Part shown: piece after piece, positions 28,871-38,326 of the stretch
Position numbering within the stretch: the first letter of the stretch is position 1
How the letters are laid out: every line of letters starts with the position of its first letter
Assembly: GCF_050510895.1 (NCBI RefSeq)
Contig: NZ_JBNINT010000002.1
Span: forward strand, 1-64,000
Length of the DNA stretch: 64,000 bases
Direction: 5' to 3'
DNA from: Pannonibacter phragmitetus_B
GTDB lineage: Bacteria > Pseudomonadota > Alphaproteobacteria > Rhizobiales > Stappiaceae
Made by a program: the position numbers and the translations under genes
The notes under the pieces: model-generated
Databases searched by the model: none
Told to the model about the DNA's origin: nothing
What the model saw: the letters and a program-made list of their open reading frames with translations, nothing else

Positions 28871-29394
28871 TCATTCCCCCGGGATACAATTCAGCACGAC
28901 CGGCCGCCCCTCCACACGAGAGCCACAGCATCAGCCAACTGGACTTCCAAACAATATCAAATTGGAATAAAGGTAACCGGAAGCACTGTCAATGCACCTA
29001 AATAAATCAAAAGTTGCAGATTTTTCATTAAATTACATATTTTGTACTTGTCTTTCATATGTATTTTTTTGCATTAATTGATAATTACTTGAATTTCCTT
29101 TGCATCCAGCCAGTACTTTCTCAGGACAGTTACAGCGGAAAAACCAATCGCCTATGGCGGCTGGATTGAAGTCTCCACGCAAAAAGCGGGCAACTCCGGA
29201 AATGTATATGGCCATACACAATTCCCTCCAGTCCTCCCTGTCTTTTCATCATATTCCGCTGCGTCATTCATGTGTTTCCCGCCATTGCGCCGGATCTGCC
29301 GTGACTGGCCGCGCCAGTTCATTGGCAACCGCCGGATGACCTGGCGCAGCCTGCGGCCCTGCCCTCTGCGCAAGTTCAGGTGCATGAGAGCAAA
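28871..29394. other. AT-rich upstream region of autotransporter 2
   Basis: This stretch has no convincing gene. The part 28940-29100 is AT-rich and should carry the promoter of reverse-strand autotransporter 2. The rest (29100-29394) shows only short overlapping open frames without recognisable sequence. Confidence 0.45.
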
Positions 29395-29686
29395 TCAGTG
29401 CAGTGCCCCTCTCCTCCTCCTCTGGCTTCTGTATGCGCGTCGTGGTTGAAGCCGGAGACCATTTGGGGAAAGGCTGCAATCTGCTCACTCAGCACGGCGT
29501 TTCAGCCCCTCTCTCCACCAGGGGTAGTGTTTGCTTTGGACGCACGGAGGAAGAATGCACCGGCATGATGGCAGGACCTCTCCGCCCCCATCCATCTGGT
29601 AGGGAGGCGGGCGGCAGGCGTCCCCCGAAAAGCAAACGCCTCATTGCGGGCAATTTCCGAACCTGATGTGTGAATCCGGCAGCCCA
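29395..29686. repeat. mosaic intergenic repeat copy
   Basis: This contains blocks found elsewhere in the window: TTTGGACGCACGGAGGAAGAATG (29536-29558; compare 12035-12057), and GAAAAGCAAACGCCTCATTG with the downstream TGATGTGTGAATCCGG (29627-29680; compare 41469-41522). It is the same mosaic family as 11992-12295 but with a different block order. Boundaries are approximate. Confidence 0.6.
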
Positions 29687-29881
29687 ATGCACGTCCGCCA
29701 TACGACCAGCCATGATCAGATACTGGCCACCTATGCCTGGATCAGCACCGTCTGGATCGACCAGACAGAAGAGGCTTTTTCGCCGGACAGTGGCGGCGGC
29801 TACGAATTCTACCGTTCCGCGCCCTGGGATCTGGCCTGCGGCAATCTGGACCTCGATATCGTGCTGCCACTCAGTTCCTAG
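29687..29881 (+). CDS. possible small hypothetical protein
   Basis: 64-codon open frame (MHVRHTTSHDQILATYAW to IVLPLSS), acidic and Trp/Tyr-containing, starting directly after a mosaic repeat block. No family is recognised and no clear ribosome binding site is seen. It may be a remnant or spurious. It ends 24 bases before the terminator of autotransporter 3 on the other strand. Confidence 0.25.
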   Translation: MHVRHTTSHDQILATYAWISTVWIDQTEEAFSPDSGGGYEFYRSAPWDLACGNLDLDIVLPLSS

Positions 29882-29905
29882 CGCAAGGCCCCTTCCCGCG
29901 GGCAA

Positions 29906-29942
29906 AGAAAAACCGCCCGGACGGCTGGCATCCGGGCGGTTC
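29906..29942 (-). terminator. rho-independent terminator after autotransporter 3
   Basis: The stem AACCGCCCGGACG (29911-29923) pairs with 29929-29941, with one wobble position, loop GCTGG and an A-rich plus-strand flank giving a T run on the minus strand. Third copy of the autotransporter terminator. Confidence 0.82.
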
Positions 29943-29964
29943 TGGATATTGGCTTTGCTGAAGG

Positions 29965-32900
29965 TCAGAACCTCAGGCGGAAGCTTCCCTTGACGCTGTG
30001 GTCGGTGGCTTTGGATGCCAGCTCGCCCTGATAGGCCAGCGACAGGTCCAGCTTTTCCGTCATCGTCATCGAAACGCCGGTACCGATCAGGAACGCGTCG
30101 CGGTCCAGCGCCCGGCCACGGATGGCGAAGGGCGTGCTGCCCGCAAGCGTCATGGTCTGCGTTGCCGCCACATCCCCAAAGGCATGGCGCCAGGCCAGTT
30201 CACCCGTCAGCTTGACGGGGATGCCCTGGAACCCGGTCTGCACCGCGCCGCGCACACCCAGAGTGGAGAACGCGGTCTCCAGAGATTTGCCACGGCCCGT
30301 CAAGGCGGCGCTGCCGCCGGTCTCCGTGAACTTGGCCCCATCCTGGCGCACCAGCGCAAGACCGGTGAAGCCTTCCACGAAAGCGCCCTGCATCACGCCG
30401 CTGAACATGTGGCCATAGGCCAGCTCGCCGAAGCCCTGCACCTGTCCTGCGTCATAGTCAGCGTCCAGCCGCTGGCCGATATTGCCGAAGTTGACGTTGC
30501 GCCGGGTCGAGATGTCCTGCCAGCTGTAGCTTGCACCGCCGCGCAGAGACACTGCGCCCATATCCGTGGCGGCGAAGTCATAGCTGCCGTAGATGCCGGC
30601 ATGATAGGCCGTCACGGTTGCGGTGGAACCAAGCTGCTTGTTGTCCAGGTAGCTGCCCGTGTAACCGCCCATGATACCGGCCATCGCGCTGTCCGTGGGC
30701 CGCGTCTCGATGCCTGCAACCAGACCGCCCATGTTGCGGCTGAAGCCAAAGGCCGTATCCGACGCACGAGCCCGGCCGAAGCTGCCAAGCGCCTCGCCCC
30801 ACAGCCGCGTGCCTTCGAAGCTCAGATCGCCGCCCTCGAACCGGCGGTCAAAGGCCTCCTGCGACAGACGGCGCAGGGCCGTGCCGCGTACAATGGCGCT
30901 GTCTTGCAGCGTCTGCCCGGCGAGCGAAGCGTGCTGCTCGCCCGAAAGCTGGTTGAAGGCATTGCGCGCCCCATCGGCCGACAGCGCAGTCACCGCCACC
31001 GCAAGATCGTTCTTGCCCGGCAGGCTGGAAATGCCCGAGGCCACGGCGATCTCGTTGGGCGTAGTGCCAACCTGGGCAAAGCCGGTTTCGTTGCGCGTCA
31101 GCGTCAGCAGCACATCCGTAGCGGAATAGCCGAGCGCCGCCTTGAGGAAGGCAAAGTTGGTGGTGACGGCCGGATTGAACTGGCCCGACACGCTGGCGCC
31201 GCTCAGGATCGAGTAGGTGGTGGAAGCAGCGTAAGTGCCGCTTTCGGCCAGCACACGCACCGATGCGCCGCTGTCGATGGTCACTGCGCCCGTGGCGATC
31301 ACACGGTCGGATGTGCCATTGGCATTGACTTCCACCTCGTAGACAGACCCGGCACCGAAGGAAACCGCCCCGGCGACATTGATGGTGCCGATCGAATTGC
31401 CCGGTGCCACGATGCCGCCGGACAGAACCGTCAACCCGCCGATGGTGCCGTTGCCCGCCAGAATGCCGGACGTGGTGCCCGCCCCCGACGGAAACCTGCG
31501 CTCCCATCAGTCCATTGCCGGACAGCACCAGCTTCGCATCAGTCACCTCCGTGGAACCGGAGTAGGTGCCTGCAAACTGCACCCGGCCGCTGCCCTTGAA
31601 GTCGATGCGGCCCGTACCGGAGACGGAGCCCGGCACCGTGTAATTGTCGGACCGGTTGAAGACCAGCGTCCCGTTGTTGATGATGGGCCCTGTGACTTCG
31701 CCCGTGGTGCCGCCATCGCCGAGCTGCAGCGTGCCCGAAGAAATGGTGGTTGCGCCCGTGACATCCACCTTGCCGGTGACAACAAGCGTGCCGCTGCCCG
31801 CCTGCTCCAGCGTGCCCGCGCCAATCATGTTGCCTGCGAAGGTCACCACATCCGAGCGGTTGAAGACCAGCGCGCCATTGTTGACGATATCGCCCGCGCC
31901 GAGTGTGCCAGAGGTGCCGCCGTCGCCGATCTGCAGCGTGCCTGCGGAAATCATGGTGCCGCCGGAATAGCCGCTGGTGCTGGTAAGACGCAGCGTGCCG
32001 TCTCCCGACTTGACCAGACCGCCAGTACCCGAAAGCGCACCGGCGAGCCGCAGCTCTGTTCCGGTTGCCACATCAAACCGGCCCGCACTGTTGAAGACCA
32101 TGGACCGGGCCGTCGAGAAGCTGTCGGTTGAGGCCAATGTGCCGCCGTTGAAACTCACGCCGCCACTCACGTCACCAAGGTTCAGATCCTGCGAGACGGA
32201 CAGCGTGCCTGCATTCAATGCCGTGCCGCCGGTGTAGGTGTTGATGCCGGACAGGACGATGGTGCCCGCGCCTGTCTTGTTGACAGCGCCGGAACCGGTG
32301 ACGGTGGTGGCAATGGTGGCCGTGAGGCCATTGTCGACGCGCAGCTCCATGCCGCCGGAACCAACCACGAGAGAACCGGTGCCGCTCAGCGTGTAGCCAT
32401 CCACGGCAAATTGCAGGCCTGCCGCAGTCTGGTTGCCGGTCACTGCAACAATGCCGCCGGAGTTGCCTGCGAAGACCGCCGTCAGATCAGCCCAGCTGGT
32501 GGCGACATTGCCGGCCTGGCTGGTCCAGTTGGTGCTGCTGCCGTTCCAGGTGCCGGAGCCGCCATTGACGCTGCCGTTGGCCGTGGTCCGGGTGCCGTTC
32601 CAGAACTGCAATCCGGTGTAGCTGGTGGTCAGGTTCACCTGCCCCGCCGTGCCGGTGGTCACGGAAAGCTCGTAACCGGCAGGCACATCGCCGAGCAGCA
32701 GCCCGTTGTCCGCCGTGAGTGTGCCGTAGTTGAACAGCCGGTAAGTGCCCGTGCCGAAGTTGCTGCCCTTGATGATATTGAGCACGCCATCGAGCGTCAG
32801 GCCATGGGTAACAGACACCAGATCATTGACGCCGCCCCCTACGGTACCCGGCGTGTCCAGCTCGAAGTTGAGCTGGCTTGTGCTGTTCAGCACAAGGCTA

Positions 32901-34939
32901 TCAACCGTCAGCGTGCCGGGGCTGCTGCCGGGGCTGAGGGTGCCGCCATTCAGAACGCTCACTGCACCGGCGATGCTGCCGCTGCCGCCAAGCGTGGCAC
33001 CGGTCTGGACGGTCACAGCCGTGTTGCCGAGCGACCCGTCAACCTGAAGCGTGCCGCCGAGAACGGTGGTGGTGCCGGTGTAGTTGTTGCTCGTGCCGGA
33101 GACAACGAGCTTGCCGCCGCCGAACTTGATGAGGTTGCCGCTGTCCCAGATGAGGCCGGCCGACTCGACGGTGACACCGCTATCAATGTTGACGATACCG
33201 CTCGTTCCGCTCTGAAGGCGGATGGCATTGGCAAGCACGGTGTTGCCAGTCACACGAACAGCCGCGTCTCCCAGCGTCAGCGTGCCGGAACCAAGATTGG
33301 CCTGCGAGCCAATGGACAAGGTGCCGCCAGAGACGGTGGTGTTGCCTGTTTGTGTATTGGTGCCGGAAAGAACCAGCGCGCTGCCGCCGGTCTTGATCAG
33401 ACTGCCGCCCCCGGAGAATGCACCGGACATGGTCACAGTGCCGTTGGCCGCGCTGATCGTATTGATCGAAGACAGCGAAATGTTAACATTGTTGTCAATC
33501 GTCGTGGCGCCGGTCACCGACAGCGTGCCACCCGTGAGCGTCAATGCACCCTCACCAAGATTATCGCCCGAAGCGATGATCACAGTGCCGCCCGCCGTCA
33601 ACGTTCCGGTGTAGGTGTTCGTGCCGGACAACGTCAGTGTGCCGCTACCGAGCGTCGCGAGATTGCCGCTGCCGGAGATCACACCGGTCAGCGTCACATC
33701 GTTGCTTCCGGTGAAGATGGTGCTCGAGGCACCTGACGCGAGCGAAACCGCATTATCGACGACTGCATTGCCGGTAAATGCCAGCGTGCCGCCATCAAAG
33801 ACCAGCGCCCCCGCGCCAAGATTGCCATCCGATCCAATAGCCAGGTTACCGCCGGAGACCGTCGTGGTGCCGCTGTAGGTGTTGGTGCCGGACAGCGTCA
33901 GCACCCCGCCCCCGGACTTCATCAGATTGCCGGTGCCAGAGATCACGTTGCTCAGGGTGTAATCGACGGCCTGATTGATGTTCAGGGTACCTGCTACGGA
34001 GATACCGCCCACAAGCGTGGAGCCTGTGGCAAGGGTCAGCGTGTTGCTGCCGCCGGTGAAGTCGAGGGCAAACCCTCTTGTCACGCCGTCACCTGAAAGG
34101 CCACCCGAGATCGTGCCCGAGTTGAGAACGGTCAGATCAGACCCGACGATACCGGAACCGCCCTTCCCGAAAGCACCTGCTGCAAAGCCGGCACCGCCAA
34201 TGCCCCCGGCGCCACCGGTCACAGAAACGGAGCCCTGCACATTGATGGTCGTCATGGGCGTATCGGCAAAAATGCCGACACCGCCGTCACCGCCATTGCC
34301 TCCAAAGCCGCGGTCGGTTGCATACCGGCCTTCACCGGAGGCGCCGTCGCCACCTGAGCCACCTATACCACCGGTGACATTGGAACTGATCGTTGCTGTG
34401 CCGCCGCCGGCAGCGACAACGCCGTAACCACCCTCGCCGCCACCGCCGCCGCCGCCGCCGTGGGTAACCGAAAGAGTCGCATTGTTGAGACCGTTCCCGC
34501 CGTCGCCACCTGCTGAGCCAGTCGCCGGGGCCGAGACCGTGCCGCCACCGTTGAGCGTAGCCCCGTGAGCGCCGCCGTTCCCACCGGCACCACCGCCGCC
34601 GCCAAAGGTTAATGGGTCGCCGCCTGCGCCGCCTGCGCCACCACCGGCACCGCCGCCGCCGCCGCCGCTGCTTCCGGCAAAGTTATTGCCAACCGCAGAT
34701 GCGCCATCACCGGCACCGGTCGAAATGGTCCCGCCTGTACCGCCAGCACTGGACCGGTAGCCGCCGCTTTCACCGCCCTTGCCACCGGTGCCGCCAGCTG
34801 CAAAAGCCAGAGACGGCTGAAGTGCCATCGCCAAGGTTATGGCGGTCGTCAGAAGAAGACTGCCCTGCAAGGCTGCATTGAATCCGTGGGATTTGCGCGC
34901 CAGACCATGCTGGCTTCCCTTGCTGCACCCACCCATCAA
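29965..34939 (-). CDS. autotransporter 3, Gly-rich/PATR adhesin-like protein (one frameshift)
   Basis: About 1,657 aa. The signal peptide is near residues 22-48 (SLLLTTAITLAMALQPSLAFA), then a Gly-rich head to about residue 280 with runs such as GGGGGGAGGGAGGAGG. PATR-type repeats come next, then the LQFWNG/NWTSQAGNVATSWADL segment shared with autotransporter 2, and a C-terminal barrel ending RLRF. The frame changes in CCCCC 31482-31486; here one base too many fits best (removal gives VSVGAGTTSGILAGNG). The region downstream of LQFWNG is nearly identical to autotransporter 2, while the passenger starts differ. Confidence 0.9.
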
Positions 34940-35409
34940 TGCCCCCTCACGATATCAGCCAAAAGACCGGAACGCCCCTTGAAAAGAAAAACAGACCGGC
35001 TGGTAGAATCTACAACCAAACGATGATTTGAATAAATGCAAGAAGTCACCATGTCAACGCAGCCAGCCTTGCGCAGCGTCGAATAAGTCTAAATATCGAT
35101 AAATTCATTCTACACTATTTTCGAAAGAAATAACGGGGGTGCTTTTAACGAAACCTTCTTTTAAATACTATTTTCAGGATTATACATGCATAACAATAAG
35201 CAAAACAGCGTTTTCGTTAATGAAAATTAATCGGGGGAAGTGTGTGAAGCAATATGCAAAGTATTTTCAGCTCCCACTTTGGGTGAGAGCCTGTTTGCCG
35301 GGGCATAACTGGACCGGTGCGGCGCGCACGGCGGCTGCCACGCCTGCATTTCGTGCCGGTGCAGGAAAAGTTGCTGGCACTTGAACTCCCGGCGCCAGCT
35401 CAGCGCATG
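34940..35409. other. AT-rich upstream region of autotransporter 3
   Basis: No gene is supported here. Positions 34980-35270 are very AT-rich, as upstream of the other two autotransporters, and should hold the promoter. A plus-strand open frame at 35139-35384 has no recognisable sequence and is not called. Confidence 0.45.
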
Positions 35410-35979
35410 TCACAACATGCGCGGGAGCACGTCGGTTTCGCCGTTCCGGTCCTGCATCCTGTGCTTTGCCGCGCCGCAGACATGCAGGGCGATACAAGCC
35501 AGCAGAAGATAGGCGGCGTATCTGTGCAGCGCCTGGAACACCGCAAAGGCGTCATCGCTTTTCGGCAGAATTTCCGGGATATGCGAGACAAGGAAGAACG
35601 GAACACCATCCCCATCAGGAATGCTGCTCGACATGGCATAGCCCAGCAGCGGCGTCAGCAGCGTCAGGGCGATGATCAGCCTGTGCAGGGCATGGGAGAG
35701 CCATTTCTCCCAGCTTTTCAAGGCCGCAGGCGCATGGGGAAGCACCGCCCGGTAGCGCCAGCGCAGTGTGATGTGCACGAGCGCCAGCAGCCATGCCAGC
35801 ACTCCGAACTGCTTGTGGTTGGGATAGAAAACCCCGGCCGTGGGATCATCTTCCGCACGGCCCGTCATGTACCACCCGGCGGCGATCAGACCCAGGATCA
35901 GCACGGCTCTCACCCAGTGAAGGATCCGGATTGAAAGGGGATATTTTTCAACCTGCCCCGGCAGAAGCGTTGCGGTCAT
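35410..35979 (-). CDS. cytochrome b561 family protein
   Basis: 189-aa membrane protein with four hydrophobic helices of the bacterial cytochrome b561 family: RILHWVRAVLILGLIAAGWYMTG at the start, HKQFGVLAWLLALVHITLRW in helix 2, SHALHRLIIALTLLTPLLGYAMS in helix 3 and HRYAAYLLLACIALHVCGAAKHR in helix 4. Histidines for two b haems are present in these helices. It transfers electrons between quinol and periplasmic acceptors or superoxide. Start 35979 (MTATLLPG) is preferred over 36033 because the family begins there. It is divergent from the copper genes. Confidence 0.88.
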   Translation of the reverse strand: MTATLLPGQVEKYPLSIRILHWVRAVLILGLIAAGWYMTGRAEDDPTAGVFYPNHKQFGVLAWLLALVHITLRWRYRAVLPHAPAALKSWEKWLSHALHRLIIALTLLTPLLGYAMSSSIPDGDGVPFFLVSHIPEILPKSDDAFAVFQALHRYAAYLLLACIALHVCGAAKHRMQDRNGETDVLPRML

Positions 35980-36178
35980 GCGCCATCCTCGTATCCCGCA
36001 GCAGAGCGCCGGGTTCCCTCGAGTCACCATCATGCCCGGCGAATGCTGCGGTTTCGTGGAGACTGTGTGGAGATCACGTGGAGTGCGGGCTGGAAATCCC
36101 CTGGCATGACCCTGGGGGACGGCAACAGCCCTGCCAGAACGCTGGACTTTGACCCCATCCCTGCCCTATCGTACTTTC

Positions 36179-36580
36179 ATGTCGCGCATGCTGATCAACC
36201 TGCTTCTTGCTGCCGCACTGGTGCTTTCGCCGCTGGTGGCGCTGGCCCATGGCATGGCGCAGAATGGAAAGCCCTCCGGACAGCATCATCAGATGGCCAT
36301 GGCCGCCATGGACCATGCGCAGGCAAGGCACGCCCGCCCGCATGAAGACACAGCCGCGGCGGATGACCCCGCCAGCCTTGCCGCCTGCGCCAGCATATGC
36401 CTTCTGCTCGCCTCCTTTACCCTTCCGGCGCAGCCTGCGGCCCTGCTCTCTCCGCCCGTTCAAGGGCATGAGGGCGCATCCGTGCATCTCCCCTCCCCAG
36501 CGGCGCCGCACCGCCACTGCAGCCGCCACGCCCTCTCTCCGCCTGAGACCGGAGACTTGATGCCGGTGCGCAAGCCTTGA
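36179..36580 (+). CDS. small secreted His/Met-rich protein, possibly copper-related (CopL-like)
   Basis: 133-aa protein with a signal peptide (MLINLLLAAALVLSPLVALAHG), then a His/Met-rich stretch (HHQMAMAAMDHAQARHARPH) and a Cys pair in a hydrophobic segment (ACASICLLLASF). It resembles the small leader proteins of copper-resistance operons (CopL/DUF2946-like) and lies 73 bases before the multicopper oxidase. Metal-binding is inferred from composition and position. An earlier ATG at 36149 is in the same frame. Confidence 0.55.
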   Translation: MSRMLINLLLAAALVLSPLVALAHGMAQNGKPSGQHHQMAMAAMDHAQARHARPHEDTAAADDPASLAACASICLLLASFTLPAQPAALLSPPVQGHEGASVHLPSPAAPHRHCSRHALSPPETGDLMPVRKP

Positions 36581-36653
36581 GCTGCGCCGCGCCGCATCGG
36601 TTCTCCCTCTTTTCAACGGACCGGGATGCCACGCATCCTGCGGAGAGACACAC

Positions 36654-38192
36654 ATGACAATGACAACGAGACGCGCCCTGCTTCAGGGCGGTGCCGCCCT
36701 TGCGGCCTATGCAATGCTGCCCGCCAGCCCCATCCTCGCGGCCACAAAATCCACCGGAAGCCCCCTGCCCTTGCGCGCCGTCAAACGCACGCTGGAGGTG
36801 AAGGGCCGCGCCGCCACGGTTTATGGCCTCACGGGGCCGTCCGGCTCCGGCCTGACACTGGATGCCGGTCAGCAGTTTCAGGTGAACCTCACCAATGAAC
36901 TGGACGAGCCAACCCTGATCCACTGGCACGGCCAGATCCCGCCCAACGTACAGGACGGTGTGCCGGACATGCCGCTTCCCGCGCTCCGTCCGGGCGAAAG
37001 CCGCGCCTATGACTTTGCCCCGCGCACGGGCACCTTCTGGATGCACAGCCACATCCCGTTTCAGGAGATGCAGCTTCTGGCCGCGCCGCTGATCGTGCGC
37101 AGTGCGGCTGAGATGCAGGAGGACCGGCAGGACGTGGTGATGCTGCTGCATGACTTTTCCTTCCGCAGCCCGGAAGAGGTGATGGCCGCAATCAGTGGTG
37201 GACATGGGGGCGGACATGGCAGCGGACATGGCGGTGCGCATGGAAACGGACACGCAGGCCACGGCGGAAACGGGCATGGGGGTGGACATGATGCAGGCCA
37301 GATGACCATGGGCGCCATGAACATGGGTTCAATGGGCATGAGCTCGATGGGTATGGGCTCGATGAACATGGCAGGCATGGATCTCAACGACTATGACTGG
37401 GATGCCTATCTCGCCAATGACCGCACGCTGGACGATCCGCAGGTGGTGCAGGTGGAGAAGGGCGGACGGGTGCGCCTGCGCATCATCAATGCCTCCGCCG
37501 CCACTGTGTTCTGGATTGAAACCGGCGCACTGGCCGGGCGGCTCACCGCCGTGGACGGTGATCCGGTGGAGCCGCTGGCAGGCAGCCGCTTCGGCATTGC
37601 CATGGGCCAGCGCCTCGATATCGAGCTGGACCTGCCCGCAGCCACGGAAAGCTGGCCCATTCTCGCCCGGCGGGAAGGGGCGCGGGAACAGACGGGGCTT
37701 ATCCTCGCCACCGCAGGCGCCAGCGTCGGAAAGCTGCCGGACATGGGCGCAACGGAAGCCCCTGCCTTTGATACGGATCTTTCACAGGAGAGCCGTCTGC
37801 GCGCTGCCCACCCCTTGCCGCAGCGCCCGGCGGACCGGCAGATGATGGTGATGCTGGGCGGCACAATGCAGCCCTATGTCTGGACCATCAACGGCGCCGT
37901 CTGGGGCCAGCATCAGCCGCTGGAAGCCGTCAGCGGGGAGAGGGTGGAAATCACCTTCCACAACATGTCGATGATGGGCCACCCGATGCATCTGCATGGG
38001 CACGTGTTCCAGGTGGTGGCCCTCAACGGCCAGCCCCTTGCCGGCGCATTGCGCGACACGGTCTATGTGCCGCCCATGGCGATGGTGACGGTGGCGCTGG
38101 ATGCCGGCGAGGCGGCAAGCTGGATGCTCCACTGCCACCACATGCCGCATCTGGTGACCGGCATGATGACGGAGTTTCAGCTGCGAGCCTGA
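36654..38192 (+). CDS. Tat-exported multicopper oxidase with His/Met-rich insert
   Basis: 512-aa periplasmic oxidase of the CueO/CopA group. A Tat-type signal (TTRRALLQGGAALAAYAM) precedes three cupredoxin domains. Copper-site motifs appear in order: HWHGQIPPNVQDG, FWMHSHIPFQEMQ, HPMHLHGHVFQ and MLHCHHMPHLVTGMM (type 1 Cys and paired His). A low-complexity insert near residues 182-242 alternates HG repeats with M-rich repeats (MGAMNMGSMGM), as in copper-resistance oxidases that bind Cu(I). It probably oxidises Cu(I) to protect the periplasm. The start is chosen at the RR signal. Intact. Confidence 0.92.
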   Translation: MTMTTRRALLQGGAALAAYAMLPASPILAATKSTGSPLPLRAVKRTLEVKGRAATVYGLTGPSGSGLTLDAGQQFQVNLTNELDEPTLIHWHGQIPPNVQDGVPDMPLPALRPGESRAYDFAPRTGTFWMHSHIPFQEMQLLAAPLIVRSAAEMQEDRQDVVMLLHDFSFRSPEEVMAAISGGHGGGHGSGHGGAHGNGHAGHGGNGHGGGHDAGQMTMGAMNMGSMGMSSMGMGSMNMAGMDLNDYDWDAYLANDRTLDDPQVVQVEKGGRVRLRIINASAATVFWIETGALAGRLTAVDGDPVEPLAGSRFGIAMGQRLDIELDLPAATESWPILARREGAREQTGLILATAGASVGKLPDMGATEAPAFDTDLSQESRLRAAHPLPQRPADRQMMVMLGGTMQPYVWTINGAVWGQHQPLEAVSGERVEITFHNMSMMGHPMHLHGHVFQVVALNGQPLAGALRDTVYVPPMAMVTVALDAGEAASWMLHCHHMPHLVTGMMTEFQLRA

Positions 38193-38229
38193 AGCCGGAA
38201 GGGCAGGGAGGGAGCAGGGGGAGGGGCAT

Positions 38230-38279
38230 CCTCTCCCCCAAAACTTCGCAACTGCGAAGCTGACCGTCCAGGGGGAGGG
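38230..38279. repeat. palindromic intergenic hairpin
   Basis: This sits between the convergent multicopper oxidase and ABC exporter. A core CTTCGCA-AC-TGCGAAG (38244-38259) is flanked by CTCTCCCCC and GGGGGAGGG arms, so the whole segment can fold into a long hairpin. It belongs to the same C/G-block style as the mosaic repeats and may also serve as a bidirectional terminator. Confidence 0.5.
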
Positions 38280-38326
38280 CACAGTGCGAGAGGCCGTCTT
38301 TTCAGCCGTTTACGCCCTCCTCCTGC

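Noticed and set aside
29489..29905. 138-codon minus-strand frame
   Set aside because: It runs through mosaic repeat sequence and has no recognisable domain.
20400..34100. CRISPR-like periodic short repeats
   Set aside because: The periodicity is the coding repeat of the autotransporter passengers; spacers are not unique and the frame is preserved.
35139..35384. 81-codon plus-strand frame
   Set aside because: It lies across the AT-rich promoter region of autotransporter 3 and has no recognisable sequence.
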